From: Bradyrhizobium sp. 200
GTDB taxonomy: Bacteria; Pseudomonadota; Alphaproteobacteria; Rhizobiales; Xanthobacteraceae
Reading direction: 5' to 3'
Assembly (NCBI RefSeq): GCF_023100945.1
Contig: NZ_CP064689.1
Location: 3,578,001 to 3,642,000 of the forward strand
DNA: 64,000 nt
In this document: positions 34,225-43,382 of the stretch, piece after piece
Layout of the letters: each line of letters begins with the position of its first letter
How positions within the stretch are numbered: position 1 is the stretch's first letter
Notes under the pieces: generated by a model
The model's input: the letters and a program-made list of their open reading frames with translations, nothing else
The model's database searches: none
Told to the model about the DNA's origin: nothing
Position numbers and translations under genes: made by a program

Positions 34225-35671
34225 TCGGATAATGCTGCGGTCCGGTCTCGATCGTGATCCAGCGCAATTCCGTGAATTCGGCAATGCCGGCCTTGCCGCC
34301 GAAGCGCCCATAGCCGGACGCCTTGACGCCGCCGAACGGCATTTGCGCCTCGTCGTGAACGGTGGGACCATTGACATGGCAGATGCCGGAATCGATGCGC
34401 TTGGCGACCTCGAATGCGCGGGCGATGTCGCGGCCGAATACGGCGGCTGACAGCCCGTATTCGGTGTCATTGGCGACGCGCACGGCTTCGTCCGCGCCGT
34501 TGACGCGCACGACGCAGACCACTGGCCCGAACGATTCGTCGCCATAGATGCGCATCGACGAGTTGACGCCGTCGATGACCGTTGCCGACATCAGCGTGCC
34601 CTCGCTGCGCCCGCCTGCAACCACCTTGGCGCCCTTGCTGACGGCGTCGTTGATCAGGGCCTGGATGCGGACCGCGGCATCGGTGCCGATCAAAGACCCC
34701 AGCGGCGCATTGCCCTTGCGGGGATCGCCGGCGACCAGCGATCCGGCCTTCGCCGCGAGTTTCGTCACGAAGGCGTCGGCGATCTTCTCGTCGACGACAA
34801 GGCGCTCGGTCGACATGCAGATCTGGCCCTGGTTCATGAAGGCGCCGAACGCAGCCGCTGCAACGGCGGCATCGATGTCGGCATCATCGAGCACGATCAT
34901 CGGCGCCTTGCCGCCAAGTTCGAGCAATGCCGGCTTGAGATATTTTGCCGCGACCTGCGCGATGATGCGGCCGACCCGTGTCGAGCCGGTGAAATTGACC
35001 CGGCGTATGGCGGGATGGCCGATCAGCATTTCGATCAGGGCAGGGGCATCTTCCGGTGCGTTGGTGATGACGTTGAGCACGCCCGGCGGCAGGCCGGCGT
35101 CGCGCAGGCATTCCGCGATCAGCCGGTGGGTGCCCGGGCAGATTTCGGAAGCCTTCAGTACGACGGTGTTGCCGCAGGCCAGCGGCAAAGCGATGGCGCG
35201 CACGCCGAGGATGACCGGCGCGTTCCACGGCGCCATGCTCAGCACCACGCCCGCGGGCTGGCGCACCGCCATCGCGATGCAGCCCGGCTTGTCCGAGGGG
35301 ATGACTTCGCCCGAAATCTGCGTGGTCATGGCGGCGGCCTCGCGCAGCATGCCGGCGGCGAGGTGAACGTTGAAGCCGGCCCAGCCGGCGGTGGCGCCGG
35401 TTTCGGCTGCCATCAGCTCGACGAACTGAGGCGCCTTCGATGCCAGAAGATCGGCAGCCTTCAGCAGGATCGCGCGCCGGGCATTCGGGCCGGTGGCGGA
35501 CCAGGCCGGGAAGGCAGCCGCGGCGGTGTCGGCCGCCCGCTTCGCATCCGCGATCTGGGCTGCCGCGGCGCGGCTTGCGATGTCGCCGGTGACGGGGTTG
35601 AGGCGATCGAACGTCGCACCGTTCGACGCCGGAACATCCTTGCTCTCGAGCAGCAGCGTGATTTCGTACAT
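34220..35671 (-). CDS. aldehyde dehydrogenase (vanillin/salicylaldehyde type)
   Basis: 483 residues, standard length. Active-site features are PWNAP (N150), LLELGGKAP (E251) and NQGQICMST (C285), with a C-terminal FGGVKASGYGRFGG segment. The closest functional groups from memory are salicylaldehyde, benzaldehyde and vanillin dehydrogenases, which oxidise aromatic aldehydes with NAD(P). It is the last gene of the Liv-type transporter operon, 25 bases after livF, suggesting the transporter imports an aromatic compound. A GAGGAG ribosome site precedes ATG 35671. Confidence 0.88.
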   Translation of the reverse strand: MYEITLLLESKDVPASNGATFDRLNPVTGDIASRAAAAQIADAKRAADTAAAAFPAWSATGPNARRAILLKAADLLASKAPQFVELMAAETGATAGWAGFNVHLAAGMLREAAAMTTQISGEVIPSDKPGCIAMAVRQPAGVVLSMAPWNAPVILGVRAIALPLACGNTVVLKASEICPGTHRLIAECLRDAGLPPGVLNVITNAPEDAPALIEMLIGHPAIRRVNFTGSTRVGRIIAQVAAKYLKPALLELGGKAPMIVLDDADIDAAVAAAAFGAFMNQGQICMSTERLVVDEKIADAFVTKLAAKAGSLVAGDPRKGNAPLGSLIGTDAAVRIQALINDAVSKGAKVVAGGRSEGTLMSATVIDGVNSSMRIYGDESFGPVVCVVRVNGADEAVRVANDTEYGLSAAVFGRDIARAFEVAKRIDSGICHVNGPTVHDEAQMPFGGVKASGYGRFGGKAGIAEFTELRWITIETGPQHYPI

Positions 35672-35695
35672 GGCTTTCTCTCCTCAAGCGTGGCG

Positions 35696-36430
35696 TTACG
35701 ATGATGGTGCGGTGGCCGGCGCCGCGCCGCCGAGATAGGCGCGCTGGACGGCGGGATCGGATTTGAGCTGATCGGCAGTGCCGTGCCCGACGATGATGCC
35801 GTTTTCGAGCACATAGCCGCGGTCGGCGATCCGCAGGCTTTCCTGCGCGTTCTGCTCGACGAGCAGTAATCCGACGCCGGCCTCGCGCACCCGCAGCAAG
35901 GTCGCGAACAACTCCTGCACCATGGCAGGGGAGAGCCCGAGCGACGGCTCGTCCAGCAAAAGGATATCCGGATTGGACATCAGCGCGCGGCCGATGGCGA
36001 GCATCTGCTGTTCGCCGCCGCTCATGGTGCGTGCGATCTGGGCGGCGCGTTCGCGCAGGCGCGGAAACAGCCCGAGCACCTGTTCGCGCCGCGCCGCTTC
36101 GCCGTCGCGGGCGCGCTTCGGGTTGGCGCCGAGCAGGAGGTTTTCCCTCACCGTCAGGTCGCCGAAAATGCCGCGGCCTTCGGGCACCAGCGCCAGGCCG
36201 CTTTCGACGATCTCATGGGCCGGGAGTGCCGAGATATCGCGGCCGCCAAGGCGCACCTGCTTGCCTGGAAGCGTACGCACAACGCCCGCGATGGCTTTCA
36301 GGAGCGAGGTCTTGCCCGCGCCGTTGGCGCCGAGGATCGTCACGATCTCGCCGCTGTTGACATTGAGTGCGACGGCGTCGAGCGCGCGATGCAGGCCATA
36401 GGCGAGGCTGAGATTTCTGACTTCAAGCAT
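35696..36430 (-). CDS. livF: branched-chain-type ABC transporter ATPase (LivF)
   Basis: 244 residues. Walker A (GANGAGKTS), signature (MSGGEQQML) and Walker B (LLLDEPSLGLSP) are intact, with LivF-type features such as VPEGRGIF. The start ATG at 36430 overlaps the livG stop by 8 bases. It powers import by the LivHM channel. Confidence 0.92.
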   Translation of the reverse strand: MLEVRNLSLAYGLHRALDAVALNVNSGEIVTILGANGAGKTSLLKAIAGVVRTLPGKQVRLGGRDISALPAHEIVESGLALVPEGRGIFGDLTVRENLLLGANPKRARDGEAARREQVLGLFPRLRERAAQIARTMSGGEQQMLAIGRALMSNPDILLLDEPSLGLSPAMVQELFATLLRVREAGVGLLLVEQNAQESLRIADRGYVLENGIIVGHGTADQLKSDPAVQRAYLGGAAPATAPSS

Positions 36431-37172
36431 CGGCGGCCACCCCGCCAAGATAGGCCTTCACGACGGTCGCATCGCTCAGAACGTTGGTAGTCGCGCCTTC
36501 GGCGATCTTGCGGCCGCTGCTCATGACGACGCAACGGTCGCACAGCGCGCGAACCGCACTCATCACATGCTCGACCAGCACGATGGTGATCCCGTCCGCC
36601 TTCAACGACCGGATCAGGTCGATGCCGATCATGAGTTCCGATGGATTCAAGCCCGCGAGCCATTCGTCGAGCAGCAGCAGGCGCGGCTTGGCGGCGAGGG
36701 CGCGGGCGAGCTCCAGCCGTTTGCGGTCGATATAAGTGAGGTCGGCGGCCGGCCGCCGGTCATGCCCGGCGAGGCCGACGCGATGTAGAAGTGTGTCGAT
36801 CCGAACCTCGGCCTCCGTGGCGGGCAGATGCGGCTTCTGGAACGCCAGCCCCGCTTTGATGTTCTCGCGGCAATCCATGCCGTCGAGCACGCGGACGAGC
36901 TGGAACGTCCGCGCCAGGCCAAGCCGCGCGATCCGGTATGACGCAAGGCCCGCGATGTCCCGGCCCATCAGGCGGATGCTGCCGGCATCGGGACGCAGCA
37001 CACCCGATATCAGATTGAGCGCCGTGGTCTTGCCGGACCCGTTGGGGCCGAGCAGGCCCATGATCTCACCTTGCCCGACCGCAAAGCCGAGGTCGTTGAC
37101 CGCGACCAGCCCGCCGAACGCGCGCCGCAGGCCGTTGATTTCGAGTACCGGTGTTCTGGTGTCCTGGCTCAT
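36423..37172 (-). CDS. livG: branched-chain-type ABC transporter ATPase (LivG)
   Basis: 249 residues with Walker A (GPNGSGKTT), LivG-type GLARTFQLVRVLDGM, and Walker B (LLLDEWLAGL). The ABC signature is unusual (LTYIDRKRLELARAL instead of LSxGQ), and the Walker B region has Trp-Leu in place of the usual Pro-x. These changes are worth noting but similar variants occur in Liv ATPases for aromatic or unusual substrates. The ATG overlaps the livM stop (ATGA, 37169-37172). Confidence 0.9.
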   Translation of the reverse strand: MSQDTRTPVLEINGLRRAFGGLVAVNDLGFAVGQGEIMGLLGPNGSGKTTALNLISGVLRPDAGSIRLMGRDIAGLASYRIARLGLARTFQLVRVLDGMDCRENIKAGLAFQKPHLPATEAEVRIDTLLHRVGLAGHDRRPAADLTYIDRKRLELARALAAKPRLLLLDEWLAGLNPSELMIGIDLIRSLKADGITIVLVEHVMSAVRALCDRCVVMSSGRKIAEGATTNVLSDATVVKAYLGGVAADA

Positions 37173-38110
37173 GCGGCCACCCGCCCAGTGGTTTTGCCGC
37201 CCGGTGCCGTCAGCTTCTCGAACAGTCCCGCGACGCCCCGCGGCAGCAGGTAGACGATCAGCAGGAAGATGCAGCCGAGGATGATCGTGAACGTGTTCGG
37301 AAAACGAGCGCTCAGCAGTTCGAACAGCAGCGTCAGCGGCACGGCGCCGAGCACCGGTCCCCACAGCCGGTGCGCGCCGCCGAGCAGCGCCATGATCAGC
37401 ACCTGGAACGAGATCATCGAATTGAAGGCGATCGATGGTTCGATATAGGTCCAGCGCGGCGCCATGATCGCACCGACCAGCGTCATCACCGTGGCGCTGA
37501 TCGTAAACAGCGCGACCTTGGCAAAGGTGGTGTTGATCCCGCAATGCTTGGCGACGGTCTCGTCCTCGCCGATCACCCGCAGCGCGAAGCCGAGGCGCGA
37601 GCGCGCGATCAGCCAGCCCAACAGGAACACGGCGGCGGTCAGCGCCAGCAACTGCCAGTAAATATCCGCCTGGGTGATGTCGACGAAGACATAGCGCCCG
37701 AGCACGCGCGACTTGTTGACCTCGAACCAGACCACGAGCTGGCGGATCAATTCAGTGAGGCCAAAGGTGAAGATGACGAAATACACGCCGCTCAGGCGCA
37801 GCGTCGAGAGCCCGACAATGGCGGCCACGATCGCGCCGAGCGCCGCTGCGATCAGCAGCACGAGCGGCCAGGGCAATATCTCGCCGAGCACGGCGACGGT
37901 ATAGGCGCCGACGCCGAAGAAGGCGGTCGTTGCCAGCGAGACGTAGCGTGTGGGGCCTGAGAACATGCCCCAGGCCGTTGCCAGCACGGTGTATTGCAGG
38001 AGGCTGATGGCGAGCGCGAGATAATAGGCATTGCCGAGACGCGGCACGAAGCCGAGCAGCACAAAGGCTGCGAGCGCAAGGACGGCGATGCCTGCGGTTC
38101 GCGCGTTCAT
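37169..38110 (-). CDS. livM: branched-chain-type ABC transporter permease (LivM)
   Basis: 313 residues with about nine to ten hydrophobic segments. The LivM-type coupling region is GFALRVIGEDETVAKHCGIN, and a later IMALLGGAHRLWGPVLGA segment is present. It pairs with LivH to form the membrane channel. The start overlaps the livH stop (ATGA, 38107-38110). Confidence 0.92.
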   Translation of the reverse strand: MNARTAGIAVLALAAFVLLGFVPRLGNAYYLALAISLLQYTVLATAWGMFSGPTRYVSLATTAFFGVGAYTVAVLGEILPWPLVLLIAAALGAIVAAIVGLSTLRLSGVYFVIFTFGLTELIRQLVVWFEVNKSRVLGRYVFVDITQADIYWQLLALTAAVFLLGWLIARSRLGFALRVIGEDETVAKHCGINTTFAKVALFTISATVMTLVGAIMAPRWTYIEPSIAFNSMISFQVLIMALLGGAHRLWGPVLGAVPLTLLFELLSARFPNTFTIILGCIFLLIVYLLPRGVAGLFEKLTAPGGKTTGRVAA

Positions 38111-38976
38111 CGGGTCGCCCTGCCAAACAGGCCGGCCGGCTTCACCAGCAGCACGGCGAGGAACAGGGCGAAGTTGACGGCAAGCGTAAGACCAGGGTCG
38201 ACATAGGAGGCGACCAGCGACTCGCTGAGGCCGAGCGCCAGTCCGGCGACCAGGCAGCCCAGCATGTTGCCGACGCCGCCCATCACGACGACGATCAACG
38301 CCTTCATGGTGAAGACCACACCGGATGACGCGCTGAAGGTGAGGAAGGTGCTGACCAGCACGCCCGCTGCGGCAACCAGCGCGCCGCCCAATGCAAAAGT
38401 CAGCGCGGAGGCCTGCGGCACGTTGATGGCGACAAGCTGGGCGGCAAAGGGATCGACGGCAACGGCGCGGACCGCCGTGCCGGCGCGCGTCCTTGTAAGC
38501 GCCAGATAAAGCACAAGGCCAAGCAGGATGGTGATACCGAGCGCGGCGAGGCGGTTGGCCGCGACGGTCTCGCCGAGAAACTGCACCGGGAAGGCAAGGA
38601 ACGAATAGCTGTAATAGGCCCCGCCGAACAACGCGAGCATCGAGCCCTGGATGACGAAGGTGAGCCCGAAGGTCGCCAGAATGCTGTCGACCTCGAGCGC
38701 GTCGCGGTTGGGGGCACGGCGCACCAGCGGCGTCAGCAGCAGCTTGTAGATCGCAAAGTTCAGCGCGAAGGCGAGGGGGACGACCAGCGCCAGCCCGGCA
38801 AAGGGGCTGATCGCCCACCCCGTGAACAGCCAGTGCGATGCAAAGGCGGCAGCAATCAGGAACTCGCCGTAGGAGAGGTTCATGATGCGCGCAACGCCGT
38901 ACTGGAGCGTGAGCCCCATGGCGATGAGCGCATACATGCCGCCCAGCATCAGGCCGGTCAGGATAGCGTTCGTCAT
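38107..38976 (-). CDS. livH: branched-chain-type ABC transporter permease (LivH)
   Basis: 289 residues, about eight transmembrane segments, with the LivH start LTGLMLGGMYALIAMGLTLQ, YGVARIMNLSYGEF and the late VVVMGGVGNMLGCLVAGLAL segment. It forms the channel with LivM. It follows the binding-protein gene by 27 bases. Confidence 0.92.
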   Translation of the reverse strand: MTNAILTGLMLGGMYALIAMGLTLQYGVARIMNLSYGEFLIAAAFASHWLFTGWAISPFAGLALVVPLAFALNFAIYKLLLTPLVRRAPNRDALEVDSILATFGLTFVIQGSMLALFGGAYYSYSFLAFPVQFLGETVAANRLAALGITILLGLVLYLALTRTRAGTAVRAVAVDPFAAQLVAINVPQASALTFALGGALVAAAGVLVSTFLTFSASSGVVFTMKALIVVVMGGVGNMLGCLVAGLALGLSESLVASYVDPGLTLAVNFALFLAVLLVKPAGLFGRATR

Positions 38977-39003
38977 GACAGGACCGGCCGCGTTGGCGTG
39001 GCG

Positions 39004-40230
39004 TTACGGTGCCACCCACGCCGGCTTCGGAACGATCGCGGTGCGCGCGCCTTCGTTCTTCGCCGGCGCGATGCCGTAGAACTCACCGTCCTGCCACTGG
39101 CCGACCCACCAGTAGCGGGTCGGCATGTTGTTCTCGAGCTTGACCTTGCCGATCACGGTATCGAACGTGCCGGTCTGCAGATCCTTGATGACGGCGGCGC
39201 GGTCGATCTTGCCGACGCGCTCGATCGCCTGCTGCAGCATCTGCAGGCTGGCGTAAGTGACCGCGCTCGCCCAGCGGTCCGGCTCGGCGCCGTTGGCGGC
39301 GGATGCCTTGTGGCGAGCGAGGTAGTCCTTGATCGCCGGGCTGTCGCCGCTCCAGCCGCCGATGCCCATTACGCCTTCGGTGTTCTTGCCGAACTTCCCG
39401 CGATAGAGCGGGAAGGCGGTGCCGACGCCGGTATAGAACACCTTCGGGTTGAACCCGGCGATGCGCGATTGCTCGGTCAGCGCCAGCGTGTCCGGCGGAT
39501 AGCTGAAGGCGATGAAGACATCCGGATTGAGCGCCTTGACCTCGTTGATGATGGGCGCGAGATCCTGGGTGCCGATCGGATAACTCTTGTCGTAGGCAAG
39601 CTTGAATTTCGCGGCGGTGATCGCCGGCCGCGCTGCGCTCGACAGGTCGATGCCGAAGCCGTCGGCAATGCTGACCATCGCGACCGTGTCGCCGATCTTC
39701 TTTTCGTCACGCAGCCTGGACAGCAATTCGACCAGCGTCTTGGCGGCATCGGCGCTGGTGCCGAGCATCCAGAAACTGTTGGGCCAGCGCTTGGCGAGTT
39801 CCGGCGCGCGGTCGGTGACGGCGGTGGCGGCCAGATGCGGATAGCCTTCGCGGTTGAGCGTCGGGCCGACCGCCAGATTGAGGCCGGTGCCCCAAGGCGG
39901 CAGGATGAAATCGACCTTGTCCTGGTTGATCAGCCGCTCGAGCGCGCGCACGGCTTCTTCGGCGTTGGAGCGGTCGTCGTACTGCACGACCTCGATCGGG
40001 ACGCGCTTGTCGCCGAGCTTGATGCCACCGGCGGCATTCACTTCCTTCACCCACAATTCGTAGTTGGGGATGGTGGTGACGGCGGCACCGCCGGTGTTGG
40101 GGCCGGTGCGCGAGATCGCGTAGCCGATCTTGATCGAGGTCTGCGCCTCGGCGACGGCCGCCAGGCCGAGCGTGGCGGCGCAGGTGGCGGCTGCGAGCAG
40201 TGCCGAGCGCCGCGTCAGAAATGTCGTCAT
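39004..40230 (-). CDS. branched-chain-type ABC transporter substrate-binding protein
   Basis: 408 residues with a Sec signal peptide (RRSALLAAATCAATLGLAAV, cleavage near AEAQ). The periplasmic-binding-protein type 1 fold starts IKIGYAISRTGPNTGG. It is the first gene of the minus-strand livKHMGF-aldehyde dehydrogenase operon and sets substrate specificity. Given the aldehyde dehydrogenase in the operon, an aromatic compound is a plausible ligand; this is inference. A divergent AraC regulator lies 183 bases away. Confidence 0.9.
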   Translation of the reverse strand: MTTFLTRRSALLAAATCAATLGLAAVAEAQTSIKIGYAISRTGPNTGGAAVTTIPNYELWVKEVNAAGGIKLGDKRVPIEVVQYDDRSNAEEAVRALERLINQDKVDFILPPWGTGLNLAVGPTLNREGYPHLAATAVTDRAPELAKRWPNSFWMLGTSADAAKTLVELLSRLRDEKKIGDTVAMVSIADGFGIDLSSAARPAITAAKFKLAYDKSYPIGTQDLAPIINEVKALNPDVFIAFSYPPDTLALTEQSRIAGFNPKVFYTGVGTAFPLYRGKFGKNTEGVMGIGGWSGDSPAIKDYLARHKASAANGAEPDRWASAVTYASLQMLQQAIERVGKIDRAAVIKDLQTGTFDTVIGKVKLENNMPTRYWWVGQWQDGEFYGIAPAKNEGARTAIVPKPAWVAP

Positions 40231-40413
40231 GTTCTCCTCCCGAGGGTGCTTCTTCCGGTGCTTCTGCCGGCGCCATTGAACAGGCGCTCATGATCGCCCT
40301 GACGTTATGGGAGGTCCCGGGACGCTTGGAATTGGACGAAATCGGGGAAAGATTGTACTTTTCTGGCAAAGGCGCTGGTTTAATGGCGGCGGATTGTCTC
40401 AGGAGATTTGGGC

Positions 40414-41325
40414 ATGTCGGCATTATCAGGGCTGAACGGGCTGCCGGTTGGCATCGCGCTGGCGGTTCGCGCCGAGGCATTTTCGGCTGCGCTGGCGGCG
40501 CGATCGTGGGTAATCCGGCAGAAGTCCGAGCGCCGGGCGCATCTGTTGCTGGTGCAATCGGATCGCGGCCGGGCGTCATGGCACGGGACCGGCGTTGCGC
40601 TTGAAGCGCCGGCGCTGCTGTGGCTGCCGGGGAGCATCGACGCGACGGTGGAAGTGGGGCCGGGCGCGCACGGATTCCTGTTGTCGGTGGACGACGATTT
40701 CCTGATCAAGATCGTAGCCGGCAATGCCGAGGCGCTGCATCTGCGCAGGACCACCGAACGCGTTGCGCTGGTTGCGGGCGAGGTGCTTCCGCCATATCTC
40801 GACACGATCGCTGAATCATGCCGCGCCATCGTGGCGGAGCTGCGCAACCCGGGCTTTGGCGGCGCGACGCTGATCTCTTCGCATTTGCTGTTGCTGTGCT
40901 TGCAGCTCTGGCGGCTCAGCGCCTCGCATGATGAGCGTCACGAGGCGGCGGCGCGCGGCGGTGGTCCGGCGCTGGTCGGCAATTTCCTGCAAATGGTCGA
41001 GCTGCATTATCGCGACGGCTGGCCGGTGGCGCGCTATGCGGACGCCCTTGGTGTCACCTCCGACAAGCTGCACGCCCATTGCCAGCGCGAGAAAAACTGC
41101 GGCCCGCGCGCGATCATCCACGAGCGCCTGCTGCGCGAAGCCTGCACGCGGCTGCAGCAGCTCGACCTTCCCGTCGAGCAGATCGGATACGGTCTGGGTT
41201 TCCGCGATCCGGCCTATTTCAACCGCTTCTTCCGCAAGTATCGCGGCGCGTCACCGGGCAGCTATCGCCGGCAGATCCGGCTCGAGCACGCGCGCAGCGG
41301 GCCTTCCTACGCGGCGTGGCCGTAG
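40414..41325 (+). CDS. AraC-family transcriptional regulator
   Basis: 303 residues. The N-terminal ligand-binding cupin-like domain is loosely conserved. The C-terminal double helix-turn-helix (about 205-295) has PVARYADALGVTSDKLHAHC and PVEQIGYGLGFRDPAYFNRF followed by FRKYRGASPGSYRR. ATG 40414 lies 8 bases after AGGAG; a TTG at 40408 is in frame. It is divergent from the Liv operon and probably activates it in response to the imported compound. The promoter region contains a GTCCCGGGAC palindrome at 40314-40323. Confidence 0.9.
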   Translation: MSALSGLNGLPVGIALAVRAEAFSAALAARSWVIRQKSERRAHLLLVQSDRGRASWHGTGVALEAPALLWLPGSIDATVEVGPGAHGFLLSVDDDFLIKIVAGNAEALHLRRTTERVALVAGEVLPPYLDTIAESCRAIVAELRNPGFGGATLISSHLLLLCLQLWRLSASHDERHEAAARGGGPALVGNFLQMVELHYRDGWPVARYADALGVTSDKLHAHCQREKNCGPRAIIHERLLREACTRLQQLDLPVEQIGYGLGFRDPAYFNRFFRKYRGASPGSYRRQIRLEHARSGPSYAAWP

Positions 41326-41365
41326 ACTCCAGCCGCGTGAGGTTTGATGTTGCGTCAGGATCGCC

Positions 41366-41383
41366 TTATAGTTGTCCCTATAA
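41366..41383. promoter_or_regulatory. dyad in the promoter region of the Gabija-like operon
   Basis: TTATAG and CTATAA arms around TTGTCC, about 100 bases before the first gene. The left arm contains a TATAGT that could be a -10 box. It might bind a regulator; no regulator gene belongs to the operon. Confidence 0.35.
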
Positions 41384-41483
41384 CAGCATCGGCCAATGTC
41401 TGGATGGCGGACAATAACGGGAGCGCAAGGCTCCGGGGCCGATCGAAAAGATATTGCGTCTTTTGCCGATTGCGAGGAAAATT

Positions 41484-43382
41484 ATGCGTGTCGTTCGTTT
41501 GAATATTGAGCGCTTTCGTGGCGTGAAGTCAGCCAGTCTCGATTTTGCGGGCCACACCCTTCTTGTAGGCGCGAATAACATTGGCAAATCGACAGTCTGT
41601 GAGGCCCTCGACCTCGTTCTGGGCCCTGACCGTCTTTCACGGTTACCTGCCATCGAGGAATTTGACTTTTACAACTCCGAATACCTCGATGCGCTGCAAA
41701 ATCCGGTACAGCTTCGCATTGAAGTGCTGTTGACGGGTCTAAGCGCGGAGGTGGAAAACGCCTGCGGTCATCATATCGAATTCTGGTTCGAGGCTGAACG
41801 CAGATTTCTGTCTCGCGGCGAAGTCGGGCAAGCCAACGCGCCAACGACAGTTCCGTGCCTGCGCTTGGAGACTATTGGCCGTTACGACACCGAAGAAGAT
41901 GAATTCCACGCGGAGACGCTTTTCTCTCACGGCACGTTCAAGGCCGACGGATCGCTCGAAGGCGTCAGCAAAAAGATAAAACGCTTGATCGGCTTCATCT
42001 ATTTGCGGACGCTCCGCACGGGGTCGCGCGCTCTCAGCCTTGAAAGAAACTCTCTGCTGGACATCATCCTGCGCGTTCAAGGCGTGCGTACCGGCTTGTG
42101 GGAACGCGCCATCACGCGGCTGCGGGACCTTCAGCCGCCTATCGGCAACGATGCCCACGAACTGACTCCGGTGCTTCGGAACATTGAAGACCGGCTCGCA
42201 CAGTATATCCCGCTGCAAGCCGCTGGAGACGCGACGGGTCTCTACGTTTCCCAGCTTACACGGGAGCATTTGCGCAAAACACTGTCCTTTTTTCTGTCCA
42301 CCAATGCGGACCAAAAGCCGGTTCCGTTTCAAGAATCCGGAACAGGCACTCTGAACACTTTGGTGCTGGCTTTGCTGTCGTTCATCGCAGACGCCAAGCC
42401 CGACAATGTGATTTTCGCGATGGAGGAGCCCGAAATCGCGCTACCGCCTCACACTCAGCGGCGCATTGCCAATTATCTTTTGAATGACACAGCGCAGTGC
42501 TTCGTCAGTTCGCATTCTCCGTATGTCATTGAGCGCTTCGCGCAGGAGCAGATCCATATTCTACGGCGTGACAATGCTGGAACGCTGACTGCCACCACGA
42601 TTGATCCAGCCAAGACACTGAATCCCAACCACTACAAGCGGCATGCGCGCCGTGGCGTCGCGGAGGCGCTATTGGGTGCAGCAGTCATCGTCGCGGAGGG
42701 CGTGACCGAACATTCTGCCCTTCAGGCAGTAGCATCGAAGCTGGAGGAGTCAGATAACACGCTATGGCCACTAGACCTTGCGGGCGTTACGATATTCTCA
42801 GTGGACGGTGACGGCGACATTGCGAATTTCGGAGGATTCTTCAAAGGGATCGGCCTGAAGACGTTCGCTTTTTACGACAAGAAGCAACGTAAACAGGAAA
42901 AGAACCAACAGCTTGCCGCGAATTTTATCGTTCCGCGCGAAACCGCATATACCGCCATCGAAAAGCTGCTTGTGGCGGAAATCCCGGTTGGCCGCCAATG
43001 GCAGATGCTAGAGTCATTGCGTGACGCAGGTACCTATAGCGGCCTTCCTCAGGCGCGCCCGGCTGACGACGAAGTCCGGCGGCTCATGCAAGGGGCGCTT
43101 GGTTCGAACAAGGGCAATGGTTTCGCGGCTGCTTTGATCGAACTATGTGCTGTGGTCGAGTTGCCTGCGTCGGTCGCCGGTTTCCTGAAAGAAGTTTACG
43201 CACATTTCCCCAAACCGCAGCGGCCCGCTGTGCTGTCTCCGATTACCCCCGCCCCGACAACACCGACAGGTTCGGTCGCGGCAGACGAAGCGGCTATCAC
43301 TGCTGCCTCTGTGGCCGCCACCGCCGTAGAAGCTGCCGGACCGACAGATCAAGATCCACCGGCCCAAGCCGGCGGCAGATGA
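41484..43382 (+). CDS. gajA: GajA-like OLD-family ATPase-nuclease (Gabija)
   Basis: 632 residues. The N-terminal ABC-type ATPase half has Walker A VGANNIGKST (28-37), signature ESGTG (284-288), Walker B with VIFAMEEPE (E314/E315) and SSHSP (342-346). The TOPRIM nuclease half has E405 in VAEGVTE, a DGDGD cluster (441-445) and D465 in AFYDKK. This is the class-2 OLD layout of GajA, which nicks phage DNA when nucleotides are depleted. It overlaps the helicase gene by ATGA (43379-43382), as in Gabija operons. A 55-residue Pro/Ala-rich tail is extra. AT content and codon use differ from the neighbours, suggesting acquisition. Confidence 0.85.
   Translation: MRVVRLNIERFRGVKSASLDFAGHTLLVGANNIGKSTVCEALDLVLGPDRLSRLPAIEEFDFYNSEYLDALQNPVQLRIEVLLTGLSAEVENACGHHIEFWFEAERRFLSRGEVGQANAPTTVPCLRLETIGRYDTEEDEFHAETLFSHGTFKADGSLEGVSKKIKRLIGFIYLRTLRTGSRALSLERNSLLDIILRVQGVRTGLWERAITRLRDLQPPIGNDAHELTPVLRNIEDRLAQYIPLQAAGDATGLYVSQLTREHLRKTLSFFLSTNADQKPVPFQESGTGTLNTLVLALLSFIADAKPDNVIFAMEEPEIALPPHTQRRIANYLLNDTAQCFVSSHSPYVIERFAQEQIHILRRDNAGTLTATTIDPAKTLNPNHYKRHARRGVAEALLGAAVIVAEGVTEHSALQAVASKLEESDNTLWPLDLAGVTIFSVDGDGDIANFGGFFKGIGLKTFAFYDKKQRKQEKNQQLAANFIVPRETAYTAIEKLLVAEIPVGRQWQMLESLRDAGTYSGLPQARPADDEVRRLMQGALGSNKGNGFAAALIELCAVVELPASVAGFLKEVYAHFPKPQRPAVLSPITPAPTTPTGSVAADEAAITAASVAATAVEAAGPTDQDPPAQAGGR

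Noticed and set aside
38833..40293. 486-residue plus-strand frame across the Liv binding-protein gene
   Set aside because: No motif; the minus strand has signal peptide and binding-protein fold.
41366..41400. Clear sigma-70 promoter for the Gabija-like operon
   Set aside because: TATAGT is visible but no well-spaced -35; I kept only the dyad at low confidence.
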